A stretch of DNA of 34,652 bases from the NCBI RefSeq assembly GCF_051846935.1, contig NZ_JBPYCS010000027.1, positions 1-34,652 on the forward strand, given 5' to 3'. Position 1 is the first letter of the stretch, and the number at the start of each line of letters is the position of its first letter. The notes beneath the pieces were generated by a model. It worked only from the letters and a program-made list of their open reading frames with translations, did not search any database and was not told the origin of the DNA. Shown here piece by piece: positions 1-7,956 of this stretch. Source of the DNA: JBPYCR01 sp051846935. GTDB taxonomy: Bacteria > Bacillota > Bacilli > Bacillales > Amphibacillaceae. Position numbers and translations under genes: made by a program.

Positions 1-214
1 TATCCTTTTTATTAGTCTGTTATCGTCTATACGTATATGCTGACAAACTTAAAGCAACAGGTATATAACGTGTGTATATTGAGGGTAGTATTCGAAGAAA
101 TGGTAAAGATATATTTCTTTTTGTTGCTATCAAAATTTTGTCCATTAGTTGCGTAATTTATTATTCAAAACGTACAATCTACATACAAAAGAAATCGCAA
201 TAAATAAGTGAGTG
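1..214. other. Noncoding left edge downstream of oapA
   Basis: AT-rich sequence following the oapA stop codon. The longest minus-strand reading frame that I can start with ATG here is about 42 codons and has no clear Shine-Dalgarno site, so I do not call it. In Bacillus halodurans the next gene after oapA is dxs; no dxs-like coding sequence is visible before the window ends. No clear terminator hairpin was found. Confidence 0.5.
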
Positions 215-790
215 CTATTTAGATGAAGGTAAAATACGTATTTTAAATTTCTTTTCAATAAAAGCAATTATTTTCCCTGTATGTATAATAATTTTAGTGG
301 ATGAATGAATTGCAAAGTGCTTACCTATTGCTTTTCCGCCAACTGTTAATGCGGCGATTAAACTTGTTAATAAAACGGAAAGTGCAATTTGAGCGGTTGT
401 TCCACCATTACTAATTAATAAAGCAACTTGAAGGACTACTATCGTTAAAGCACTACCACTCACAATACCAGATATATCACCAATAACATCGTTACAGAAG
501 CTTGCGAATTTATCCGCATTTTTGATAATAATAACTGCTTCTCTTGCACCGGTCACTTTTTCAGCTGCCATTGCATGAAAAGGCACTTCATCTGCAGCAG
601 TAGCTGCTATCCCTAGCATATCAAAAATAATGCCAATAAATACAATTAGCAGGACAATTAAAAAGCCTGTCACCCACGTGACCTGCTCCAATAATGAAGA
701 AGATACGATTGAAAAAATAGCCGCTAACACAAAAGTGATAACGGCTATTGTTAAACTGAATTTAAGCGATCTTTTTAATCGTTGATTCAT
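215..790 (-). CDS. oapA: OLE-associated membrane protein OapA
   Basis: Integral membrane protein of 191 residues. It is likely the partner that anchors OLE RNA to the cell membrane in a ribonucleoprotein linked to cold, alcohol and Mg2+ stress in B. halodurans (family knowledge). Four hydrophobic segments are visible, at roughly residues 12-31, 38-61, 110-128 and 135-152. A conserved-looking polar stretch between the second and third contains AADEVPFHAM and FASFCNDVIGDISG. This style recalls the DUF21/CNNM (CorB-like) membrane domain, without the CBS domains of full transporters. The C-terminal tail is basic (KKFKIRI), suitable for RNA contact. Two ATGs are adjacent; AGAGG lies 3 nt from the first and 6 nt from the second, so the second is preferred. 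The gene lies directly downstream of OLE RNA on the same strand. The assignment rests mainly on this context plus size and topology. Confidence 0.85.
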   Translation of the reverse strand: MNQRLKRSLKFSLTIAVITFVLAAIFSIVSSSLLEQVTWVTGFLIVLLIVFIGIIFDMLGIAATAADEVPFHAMAAEKVTGAREAVIIIKNADKFASFCNDVIGDISGIVSGSALTIVVLQVALLISNGGTTAQIALSVLLTSLIAALTVGGKAIGKHFAIHSSTKIIIHTGKIIAFIEKKFKIRILPSSK

Positions 791-840
791 CATAAACCTC
801 TACTTTTATTGTTATGTAAGTAAAGGAATGGCTGTTTAAA

Positions 841-1430
841 AAGTTAAAACTGCGGCTTAGGTCCAGTAGGTTTTCCCAAATAGTCACCTTGTGTTGCCAC
901 AAAGGCGGTTCCCCTTTAAGCCTATTTTAGCTTTGTCACCAAAAGCTAGACTGGATTACCACTTAGTCCACACTATAATCCCTTTTAAACATCCGTTGGA
1001 ACAGTCTAGGAGATTTCCTCAACAGCCTTTTATCATTCTCTAGCCTCTTTTGCAGTAGTGATTTCATAGAGATAAAAGAATTAAGCTAGTGGCCACCTAG
1101 TGTTAATCCTTTTTCGACTCTAATCCTCTCACATACCACTCAAGGCAGGCTACGCTGTGCATAAGAGTCCCTTCCCTTATGCGCCAGGTTCATACCCCAT
1201 TCCATATCGAAGCTAGGCTTAGCTGCAATACAGAGATGGGCCTCCGCGGTAACTGGGTCAACGCCCACATGCCTTTGTGGATCGCCCAAAAACCTTAACT
1301 CCCAGCACTAACCCAAGGCTGGGCGCCTCAAGCCAGCACAAGGAACTTCATCGATATGCCCTTTGGCAGATTTTTAGGCCCGCCTTCAAGAATGGAAGAC
1401 TGACTAGAATACTGCACCATCCCTTTTCGT
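841..1430 (-). ncRNA. ole: OLE RNA (ornate, large, extremophilic)
   Basis: A noncoding segment of about 590 nt, GC-richer than its surroundings, between ispA and oapA on their strand. This is the exact genomic setting of OLE RNA, whose known members are about 600 nt. Visible helices support a structured RNA: a perfect 7-bp hairpin (1159-1165 with 1176-1182); a hairpin capped by a GCAA tetraloop (887-893 with 898-905); a closing helix GGCUUA/UAAGCC (917-922 with 854-859) that encloses it; and a nested pair CGCCCA/UGGGCG (1283-1288 with 1320-1325) around CCUU/AAGG. The 5' end is placed about 7 nt after a TATAAT box at 1437-1442. The 3' end is approximate and lies 50 nt before oapA. OLE forms a membrane ribonucleoprotein with OapA and further proteins encoded elsewhere. 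No credible protein is encoded on either strand. Confidence 0.9.
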
Positions 1431-1436
1431 ACTTAA

Positions 1437-1465
1437 ATTATACCATAAAAGCGACTCGATTTCTA
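1437..1465 (-). promoter_or_regulatory. Sigma-A-like promoter for OLE RNA
   Basis: On the minus strand a perfect TATAAT (1437-1442) lies 17 nt from TAGAAA (1460-1465), which matches TTGACA at 4 of 6 positions. Transcription would start near 1430, giving an RNA of about 590 nt before oapA. This suggests OLE can be made independently of the upstream folD-xseA-xseB-ispA transcript. Confidence 0.65.
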
Positions 1466-1924
1466 TGAAGGACGCTTGAATTTAAACAGTTTTATCGTAA
1501 TGAATTTCATGTAAGTGCTCACAAATAACGAGCGAGTCCCCTGAAAAACTGTCGCCTTTTTTGAGCAAAGTATTTTGGTAATGAAAAGGCTATCTTTAGT
1601 GTGGTTCTAGTAGTGATAAATGTTTTTAAAATTGGCCTAGTCGTAAATGTAGCGTCAATGGCTTTTTATTACGATTCTTTCCAATATTGATTTTCGCTTC
1701 AGGTCGACGGCGGCGAATCCATTCCAGACTCAAATAACATGAGTTGAAAACCTTTGACTTACACATAGAAGGAGGTGGATGAGGCCATGCAGGCGGAACG
1801 CATCCGCCTGGAACGGAAGAACAACGGCTTCCGGCTAAAAATTAGTATTTGAGGACTTTATCAGTGGCCTCATAACGAGCAATCGACTGTCCGTATTTAA
1901 AAAGCGGAATAAAACGGAATAACG
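1466..1924. other. Intergenic region between ispA and the OLE promoter
   Basis: About 460 nt without a supportable gene. Its part nearer ispA holds a decayed GC-rich repeat (about 1690-1845, listed separately); the rest is AT-rich and shows nothing recognisable. No strong terminator for ispA was seen, so read-through from ispA into OLE RNA and oapA is possible. Confidence 0.5.
1690..1845. repeat. Decayed GC-rich intergenic repeat, copy 1
   Basis: GC-rich island in an AT-rich spacer. Positions 1771-1830 align without gaps to 8731-8790, sharing the core GCGGAA-n-GCATCC-n-CCTG. It resembles the short dispersed intergenic repeats common in Virgibacillus/Oceanobacillus-type genomes. Noncoding; boundaries are approximate. 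Confidence 0.6.
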
Positions 1925-2809
1925 TTATTGTTCACGTTGACTAAAATGATCTGTTAGCATTTGTAAAGCGGAATTTTTCGCTTTTGCTAGCTCTAAAGCA
2001 TTCAGTGCCTTTGTGACATAAATTTGCTTTTTTTCTACGGCTCCATCCAACCCTAAAATGTTCGGGTATGTACTCTTTTGATTATGTACATCACTGCCAA
2101 CAGGCTTACCTAATTTACTCTCATCGCCTGTCACATCTAAAATATCATCTTGTACTTGAAAAATTAACCCTAAATAATATGCAAATTGTTCTAACTGTTT
2201 AAGCTGTGCTGCATCTGCTTTTCCTAAATAAGCCCCTGTCATAATAGCAAAGGATAATAATTTCCCTGTTTTTAACGTATGAATCGTTTCTAATTCAGCT
2301 AATGAAATTTGCTTGTCCTCTGCTTCCATATCCAATATCTGACCTGCGACCATTCCTTTTGGGCCGCTTGCTTCTGCAAGCATTTTTATAATATATGATT
2401 TTTCTTTTGGATTTAATAAAGGATCATTTACTATGATTTCAAAGCTATACGTTAATAAAGCGTCTCCTGCTAAAATTGCTGTGGCCTCATCAAAGGCTTT
2501 ATGATTTGTCGGCTTACCACGTCGAATATCATCGTCATCCATCGCGGGTAAATCATCGTGTATTAACGAATATGTATGGATCATTTCTAATGCAATTGCA
2601 GAAGACAGTGCTTTTTCAATCTTTGTTTCATACGTCTCATAGCTTGCTAAAAGCAGAATTGGACGTAACCTTTTTCCTCCTGCTTGTATAGAGTAGATCA
2701 TGGACTCCTTTAAACGGAGGGGGATTTCTAATTCCTCTAAATACCGCTGTAACTCCTGTTCAATATATAATTTTTTTTCATTTATATAAGATTTTAATTT
2801 TTCTTGCAC
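1925..2809 (-). CDS. ispA: Farnesyl diphosphate synthase IspA
   Basis: Polyprenyl synthase of 294 residues that condenses IPP with DMAPP and GPP to give farnesyl diphosphate in cytosolic isoprenoid synthesis. The first aspartate-rich motif DDLPAMDDDD is at residues 85-94 and the second, DDILD, at 221-225. The substrate-binding GGKRLRP (44-50), GMVAGQ (152-157) and KT (180-181) are also present, so all catalytic motifs are intact and the length is normal. The start is GTG, 3 nt after the xseB stop, which implies translational coupling; the AGGGGG upstream lies inside the end of xseB. It belongs to a folD-xseA-xseB-ispA cluster. The gene normally found next, dxs, is displaced here by OLE RNA and oapA, the arrangement known in OLE-bearing Bacillaceae. 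Confidence 0.97.
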   Translation of the reverse strand: MQEKLKSYINEKKLYIEQELQRYLEELEIPLRLKESMIYSIQAGGKRLRPILLLASYETYETKIEKALSSAIALEMIHTYSLIHDDLPAMDDDDIRRGKPTNHKAFDEATAILAGDALLTYSFEIIVNDPLLNPKEKSYIIKMLAEASGPKGMVAGQILDMEAEDKQISLAELETIHTLKTGKLLSFAIMTGAYLGKADAAQLKQLEQFAYYLGLIFQVQDDILDVTGDESKLGKPVGSDVHNQKSTYPNILGLDGAVEKKQIYVTKALNALELAKAKNSALQMLTDHFSQREQ

Positions 2810-2812
2810 GAT

Positions 2813-3046
2813 TTAATTATCCCCCTGTATATCAAATAATTCTGCTTCTCCATGTTCATTCATAATTTTGGTCATTTTATTTTGAACACTCGTTAATTTT
2901 TCGTTGCATAGCTTTGATAGTTTCATACCTTTTTGGTATAGTGTAATTGATTTTTCTAAAGGGACATCGCCTTCTTCAAGCTGTTTTACAATTTCCTCCA
3001 ACTCTTCCATAGCTTCTTCGAAAGACAGCTCCGATTTTTCCGTCAT
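2813..3046 (-). CDS. xseB: Exodeoxyribonuclease VII small subunit
   Basis: A 77-residue acidic, helical protein. It pairs with XseA to form exonuclease VII, which degrades single-stranded DNA from both ends to short oligonucleotides. The family pattern is visible: SFEEAMEELEEIVKQLEEGDVPLE, followed by a second helix with LYQKGMKLSKLCNEKL, predicted as two coiled helices. A strong Shine-Dalgarno site (GGAGGAGA, 5 nt before ATG) fixes the start. ispA follows after 3 nt. Unusually it is separated from xseA by 235 nt, whereas in many Bacillaceae the two genes overlap; a weak promoter candidate lies in that gap. Confidence 0.96.
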   Translation of the reverse strand: MTEKSELSFEEAMEELEEIVKQLEEGDVPLEKSITLYQKGMKLSKLCNEKLTSVQNKMTKIMNEHGEAELFDIQGDN

Positions 3047-3151
3047 TAATTTCTCCTCCTCGTATAGCTTATTAAAATTTATATTCTATTTAACGCTTAA
3101 TTTATTATCAATGACTACTTTTACTTTGCATGGCTAGCAATCGTAATACGT

Positions 3152-3179
3152 TTTATATAGCACTTAAATTTTCACACAA
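3152..3179 (-). promoter_or_regulatory. Possible internal promoter before xseB
   Basis: Minus strand TTGTGT (3174-3179), 16 nt spacer, TATAAA (3152-3157). It would place a start about 100 nt upstream of xseB. The hexamers are imperfect and the region is AT-rich, so chance is a real possibility. Confidence 0.3.
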
Positions 3180-3281
3180 TAAATCAATCTTTTATTACGA
3201 TTTATTAAGTACGGTTTTTACGACAACGATATGAACTTTTCCTGAAATCAATAATTACATACCGTATAGTTTAAACTACTT

Positions 3282-4640
3282 TTATATCCCGCCGGACATA
3301 GTATCATCTGTCTTTATAGCAGAAACTTTACAGTCTAATTCTCCATCATGCATTTTAACAATAAGTTGATCATTTTCCTGTACTGTTTTTACGGAAGTAA
3401 TTATAGTTTGGCTATTATCGTACGGAATTGCAAAGCCTCGTTTCATTATTTCAAGCGGATTCAAAATAATTAATTTTTCTAATGCACGTTGGTTCTCGTT
3501 CACTTTTTTTTGGAACAATTGGTTCATATATGTATTTCTAAATTTATTTAATTGATGCAATCGATTTATTGCAGCGTTTATATTCCTTTCTGGGTGCTGC
3601 AAACTTAGGCGCCCATACATATTTGTAAAATTTCGGTTGTTTGATTCTATTGAACGAACAACAAGTTGTTTCAATTTTTCTGTAAATTGATCCAATTGCT
3701 GTTCTTTTTGCTGGATAAGTTGGACTGGATAACGAAAGGCATAGGACTGTTTTATGCGTTGATACTGTTTTGTTTCTAAGGAAATTTTCGCTCTAAGCAA
3801 ATGATTTATCGTTTTTTTATATTTAAATAATTTTTCGATTAGTTCTATTCTAGAAGGCACAGAGATCTCTGCAGCACCAGTAGGGGTAGAAGCACGTATA
3901 TCAGCGGCAAAATCACTAATAGTCGTATCGGTTTCATGTCCAACTGCAGAAATGATTGGTATGTTCGAATAATAAATTGCTTTAGCTACCACTTCTTCAT
4001 TAAAAGCCCATAAATCTTCGATAGAACCACCACCACGACCAACGATAAGTACATCAAATTTGTTTACTTTATTTGCGAGTTTTATCGCTTTTTCAATGGA
4101 ATTAGCAGCTTGATCCCCTTGCACAATAACCGGAATTACAGTTGTCTGTACGATCGGATAACGTCTTTTAATCGTAGTTAAAATATCTCTAATTGCCGCT
4201 CCGGTCGGAGATGTAATAATACCGATATGTTTTGGATATAAAGGGAGGTCTTTTCTTCGTTTATTAAAATACCCCTCCTTAGCAAGCTTTTCTTTTAATT
4301 GTTCAAATGCCAAGTATAATGCCCCTAAACCATCAGGTTCCATTTCTTGTATATATAATTGATATTGACCATATGGTTCAAAAACACTAATATTGCCTTT
4401 TAATAATACTTTCATGCCATTTTCTGGAGTAAATTTCAGAGAGCGGTTTTGACCGGCAAACATTACTGCTTGAATTCGCGCATGACTATCTTTTATCGTT
4501 AAATACATATGTCCACGACTATGATGGTTAAAGTTTGAGATTTCACCTTTTAACCATACGCCTTGAAGATGGGTGTCCGTATCTATTTTACGCTTCATAT
4601 ACTTTGTTAAAGCTTGTACAGTTAAATATTTTTCTTTCAC
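3282..4640 (-). CDS. xseA: Exodeoxyribonuclease VII large subunit
   Basis: Catalytic subunit of exonuclease VII, 452 residues, a normal length. The N-terminal OB-fold DNA-binding domain covers about residues 1-100 (GEISNF, GHMYLTIKD). The catalytic region carries GIITSPTGAAIRD (140-152), GRGGGSIEDLWAFNEE (201-216) and SAVGHETDTTISDFAAD (231-247). A long coiled-coil region (about 265-400) binds XseB, and the C terminus holds the short RGFAI element. The start codon overlaps the folD stop by 4 nt (ATGA), so the two are translationally coupled. The enzyme acts in DNA repair and in trimming single-stranded DNA. Confidence 0.97.
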   Translation of the reverse strand: MKEKYLTVQALTKYMKRKIDTDTHLQGVWLKGEISNFNHHSRGHMYLTIKDSHARIQAVMFAGQNRSLKFTPENGMKVLLKGNISVFEPYGQYQLYIQEMEPDGLGALYLAFEQLKEKLAKEGYFNKRRKDLPLYPKHIGIITSPTGAAIRDILTTIKRRYPIVQTTVIPVIVQGDQAANSIEKAIKLANKVNKFDVLIVGRGGGSIEDLWAFNEEVVAKAIYYSNIPIISAVGHETDTTISDFAADIRASTPTGAAEISVPSRIELIEKLFKYKKTINHLLRAKISLETKQYQRIKQSYAFRYPVQLIQQKEQQLDQFTEKLKQLVVRSIESNNRNFTNMYGRLSLQHPERNINAAINRLHQLNKFRNTYMNQLFQKKVNENQRALEKLIILNPLEIMKRGFAIPYDNSQTIITSVKTVQENDQLIVKMHDGELDCKVSAIKTDDTMSGGI

Positions 4641-5494
4641 CGACGATTCCGTTCCTTTGCCGCTTTAATTGTATTTTCCAATAGCATTGTAATTGTCATA
4701 GGTCCAACACCTTTTGGAACAGGGGTAATGTAAGATGCCTTTTTCTTAGCATCCTCAAAATCAACATCACCAGTTAATGATCCATCCTCAATCCGATTAA
4801 CGCCTACATCGATAATAACGGCCCCTTCCTTCACATAATCAGAATTAATGATATGTGGTTTGCCGACAGCAACAATTAATATATCTGCTTTTTTTGTGTA
4901 TTCTACTAGATTGTTTGTCTTTGAATGACAGTATGTTACCGTTACATTTTCATTCAATAGGAGCTGGCCAACAGGCTTACCTACAATGTTACTTCGACCA
5001 ATAATAACAGCATGCTTCCCTTCTAGTTCAATATCAATTGATCTTAACATGGTAACAATGCCATACGGTGTACAAGGAAGAAATGATTTTTCACCAATCA
5101 TCATTCGGCCAATATTTATTGGATGAAAACCATCTACGTCTTTTGATGGGTCAATTGTTTCTATTATTTGCTGTTCATTAATATGCTTAGGCAATGGTAG
5201 TTGAACTAAAATGCCATCCACATTATTATCTTCATTAAGCTTTTTAATTAATTGTAGTAGTTCTGTCTCTGTCGTTTCTTTCGGTAAATGAATAACTTCT
5301 GAAGAAATACCTACTTCTGCAGAAGCTTTCTTTTTACCGCTAACATATGACTTCGATGCTGGATCCTCGCCAACTAGTACAACAGTTAGGTGAGGTGTGA
5401 TGTCATGTTTAACTAATTCTTTTACTTCTTCTTTCATTTTTTCACGTAACTTCCCTGCTAGATCTTTACCATTGATAATTTGTGCAGTCATCAT
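4637..5494 (-). CDS. folD: Bifunctional methylenetetrahydrofolate dehydrogenase/cyclohydrolase
   Basis: FolD of 285 residues converts 5,10-methylene-THF to 10-formyl-THF in one-carbon metabolism using NADP+. Visible features are the folate-binding tyrosine in KSYVSGKKKA with catalytic Lys54, QLPLP (98-102), DVDGFHPINIGRM (119-131), the NADP loop GRSNIVGKP (166-174) and the terminal PVPKGVGPMT motif. All key residues are present and the length is typical. The start has two adjacent ATGs after GAGAGG; either could be used. The gene lies 15 nt downstream of nusB and overlaps xseA by 4 nt. Confidence 0.98.
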   Translation of the reverse strand: MMTAQIINGKDLAGKLREKMKEEVKELVKHDITPHLTVVLVGEDPASKSYVSGKKKASAEVGISSEVIHLPKETTETELLQLIKKLNEDNNVDGILVQLPLPKHINEQQIIETIDPSKDVDGFHPINIGRMMIGEKSFLPCTPYGIVTMLRSIDIELEGKHAVIIGRSNIVGKPVGQLLLNENVTVTYCHSKTNNLVEYTKKADILIVAVGKPHIINSDYVKEGAVIIDVGVNRIEDGSLTGDVDFEDAKKKASYITPVPKGVGPMTITMLLENTIKAAKERNRR

Positions 5495-5509
5495 GCGACC
5501 AGCCTCTCT

Positions 5510-5887
5510 TTATGCAATAATTTTTGATAAAACACCATTAACAAATTTACCTGACTTTTCGTCTCCATATACATTCGCTAATTGCACAGCTTCATTAATG
5601 GACACACGAAATGGAACATCCTCTGCATATTTTATTTCATAAATCGCAATACGTAACACCGTTTTTTCAACGGATGCTAAGCGATCAAGCGTCCAGTTCT
5701 CTAAGTTGGTTGAAATGATTGTGTCAATACTTTGTTTATTTTGGCGTACGCCTTCAACCAATAGTTTTGTATATGCATTTTCGTATAAATCACTTATTAA
5801 GTCTGAATCTGTTGTAGCTATGCAATCGTTTAAATCCAATTGGAAAAGCGTTTGAAACGCTTTTTCTCTCGCTTTAGTTCTGCTCAT
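5510..5887 (-). CDS. nusB: Transcription antitermination factor NusB
   Basis: All-helical RNA-binding protein of 125 residues. It pairs with NusE (S10) to bind boxA in rRNA leader transcripts and support antitermination. The sequence begins with the family hallmark SRTKAREKAFQTLFQ and carries RVSINEAVQLANVYGDEKSGKFVNGVL near the C terminus, the most conserved NusB segment. Length is typical. It is followed closely by folD. It sits after a 236-nt gap containing the yqhY terminator, so it probably has its own promoter, although I could not identify one with confidence. Confidence 0.97.
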   Translation of the reverse strand: MSRTKAREKAFQTLFQLDLNDCIATTDSDLISDLYENAYTKLLVEGVRQNKQSIDTIISTNLENWTLDRLASVEKTVLRIAIYEIKYAEDVPFRVSINEAVQLANVYGDEKSGKFVNGVLSKIIA

Positions 5888-6082
5888 ATGGTGTAAGCTC
5901 CTTCATTCTAATGTTCACTACAAATAGTATCATGATTAAGTATGCAATGCTAGAATGAAACGATACATGATTGTGTTACGTATTTATCGGCTTTATTTTT
6001 CAAGAAATTAACAGTCGTTCCTCATAGCTCCTGCCACATCAGAATATACACCTCTAAACAAAAGTGATTTATGTCCAGTAAA

Positions 6083-6117
6083 GGAAAAAAGGCCAAAGGA
6101 TAGAATCCTAAGACCTT
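6083..6117 (-). terminator. Rho-independent terminator after yqhY
   Basis: On the minus strand a 13-position stem (6105-6117 with 6089-6101, two mismatches, one G-U pair, 3-nt loop) is followed directly by a run of T. It ends the accB-accC-yqhY unit. Confidence 0.75.
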
Positions 6118-6123
6118 GTATTA

Positions 6124-6522
6124 TCATTCATTGCTTGCATCGGCATTTGCTGTATTATCCATCTGTATTCCGACAACATGTATGTTTATTTCAGCTATTT
6201 CTAAAGCTGTCATGCTTTTTAAAGATTGTCTAATTGTTGACTGTAGTTTCTGAGCGATTTCTGGAATTGTTACCCCATAGTGTAACACTACGTATAAATC
6301 AATTACAATTCCGTCATCTGTTAAATCAACTTTTACACCTTTATTATGGGCTTTTTTACCTAATCGTTCCACCACACCTGTAGCAAAGTTTCCGCGCATT
6401 GCAGATACTCCACCTACTTCGGAAGCTGCAATACCAGTAATAACTTCAATTACTTCAGGTGCAATTTCAACTTTGCCTAAATCCGGGTTATTGCTTACAT
6501 TTAGCAATGGTTGATCGTCCAT
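6124..6522 (-). CDS. yqhY: Asp23/Gls24 family protein YqhY
   Basis: Asp23/Gls24 (DUF322) protein of 132 residues. Family features are visible: GKVEIAPEVIEVITGIAASEVGGV in the N-terminal half, then VDLTDDGIVIDLYVVLHYGVTIPEIAQKLQ and a C-terminal VVGIQM strand. In B. subtilis and many relatives yqhY is linked to the acetyl-CoA carboxylase genes, and its loss affects lipid balance; its exact activity is unclear. Here it lies 63 nt downstream of accC and upstream of a good terminator, so it is probably the last gene of the accB-accC-yqhY operon. No signal peptide or membrane segment is present, so it should be cytosolic. Confidence 0.93.
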   Translation of the reverse strand: MDDQPLLNVSNNPDLGKVEIAPEVIEVITGIAASEVGGVSAMRGNFATGVVERLGKKAHNKGVKVDLTDDGIVIDLYVVLHYGVTIPEIAQKLQSTIRQSLKSMTALEIAEINIHVVGIQMDNTANADASNE

Positions 6523-6585
6523 GTTATCACTCCTCGGTTATATTAATCATATAAATACATATTATTTCATTATGTGGAGTGTGCG

Positions 6586-7944
6586 TCAGTCTTCTTTTTC
6601 AACAATTGGGTTCAATTCTAAAAATTTCGTATTGAAGTCCCCGTTAATAAATACCTCATGTTCCATTACAAGCTGATGAAAAGGAATAGTCGTATGAATG
6701 CCTTCTATAATAAACTCGTCAAGCGCACGTTTCATACGTCCAATTGCTTCATCACGGGTTGACCCATACGTAATAAGCTTTGCAATCATCGAGTCGTAAA
6801 AGGGTAAAATGGAATACCCCGGATATACAGATGAGTCGACCCGAACACCTAACCCTCCAGGAGATAGGTACATATCTATTTTTCCAGCTGAAGGCATGAA
6901 GTTTTTAAATGGATTTTCAGCATTAATCCGACATTCAATAGCCCAGCCATCAAACGTAACCTCTTCTTGCGTTATAGATAGCTTTTCGTTATTGGCAATT
7001 TTTATTTGTTCTTTTATTAAGTCAATTCCTGTAACCATTTCCGTAACAGGGTGTTCGACCTGTATGCGTGTATTCATTTCCATGAAGTAAAATTCATTAT
7101 TCGAGCGGTCAAAAATATATTCAATCGTTCCTGCTCCGACATAATTTACAGCCTTTGCCGCTTTAACAGAGGCTTCACCCATTTTCTTTCTAATTTCCTC
7201 AGAAATTGCAGGAGAAGGCGTTTCTTCAATTAGCTTTTGCAATCTACGCTGAATTGTACAATCTCTTTCCCCTAAATGGATAACATTCCCATGTCGATCT
7301 GCTAAAATTTGTATTTCTACATGTCTAAAGTCTTCTATGTTTTTTTCTAAGTAAACGCCGGGATTACCAAAAGCTGTTTCTGCTTCTTTTTGTGTTACCC
7401 GATACCCTTTTATTAGCTCTTCTTCATTGTATGCAACCCGTATACCTTTACCACCACCACCAGCAGTAGCTTTAATAATAACGGGATAGCCAATCTTGTT
7501 TGCAACTGCAATTGCTTCATTTTCGCTTTCCAAAATACCTTCTGATCCAGGGACAATAGGAACGCCAGCATCTTTCATCGTTCTTTTGGCTACATCCTTA
7601 ATTCCCATTTTTTGGATTGCTTCAGGAGTTGGACCAACGAATGTTATGTTGCATTCTTGGCAAATTTCAGCGAAATCAGCATTCTCAGCTAAAAAACCAT
7701 AGCCAGGATGAATAGCATCTGCACCCGCTAACGTCGCAACGCTCATAATGTTTGTAACATTTAAATAACTATCTTTACTTAATGTTGGCCCTATACAAAA
7801 TGCTTCATCTGCCAACTGAACGTGTAATGCTTCTTTGTCTGCTTCAGAATAGACAGCAATTGTTTCAATCCCCATCTCTTTACAGGCACGGATTATTCTT
7901 ACTGCTATTTCTCCTCTGTTGGCAATTAAAAGTTTTTTAATCAC
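6586..7944 (-). CDS. accC: Acetyl-CoA carboxylase biotin carboxylase subunit
   Basis: Biotin carboxylase of 452 residues, which uses ATP and bicarbonate to carboxylate biotin on AccB, the first step of fatty acid synthesis. The biotin carboxylase N-terminal domain begins KLLIANRGEIAVRIIRA. The ATP-grasp domain holds the GGGGKG loop (162-167), HVEIQI, and the active-site block FMEMNTRIQVEHPVTE with Glu289, Asn291 and Arg293. A C-terminal biotin carboxylase domain follows. Length and motifs are normal. The start is GTG with GAGGTG upstream, 12 nt after the accB stop, so accB and accC form an operon. Paralogues (pyruvate carboxylase) are much longer, which excludes them. Confidence 0.98.
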   Translation of the reverse strand: MIKKLLIANRGEIAVRIIRACKEMGIETIAVYSEADKEALHVQLADEAFCIGPTLSKDSYLNVTNIMSVATLAGADAIHPGYGFLAENADFAEICQECNITFVGPTPEAIQKMGIKDVAKRTMKDAGVPIVPGSEGILESENEAIAVANKIGYPVIIKATAGGGGKGIRVAYNEEELIKGYRVTQKEAETAFGNPGVYLEKNIEDFRHVEIQILADRHGNVIHLGERDCTIQRRLQKLIEETPSPAISEEIRKKMGEASVKAAKAVNYVGAGTIEYIFDRSNNEFYFMEMNTRIQVEHPVTEMVTGIDLIKEQIKIANNEKLSITQEEVTFDGWAIECRINAENPFKNFMPSAGKIDMYLSPGGLGVRVDSSVYPGYSILPFYDSMIAKLITYGSTRDEAIGRMKRALDEFIIEGIHTTIPFHQLVMEHEVFINGDFNTKFLELNPIVEKED

Positions 7945-7956
7945 GTGAACGACACC

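Noticed and set aside
841..1430. Group II intron, group I intron or other intron-type RNA
   Set aside because: No group II domain V hairpin, no intron-encoded protein, and the block is not inserted in a gene. The ispA-oapA context fits OLE RNA far better.
1277..1468. 63-codon plus-strand frame
   Set aside because: It is antisense to OLE RNA and its promoter, has no Shine-Dalgarno and no recognisable protein features.
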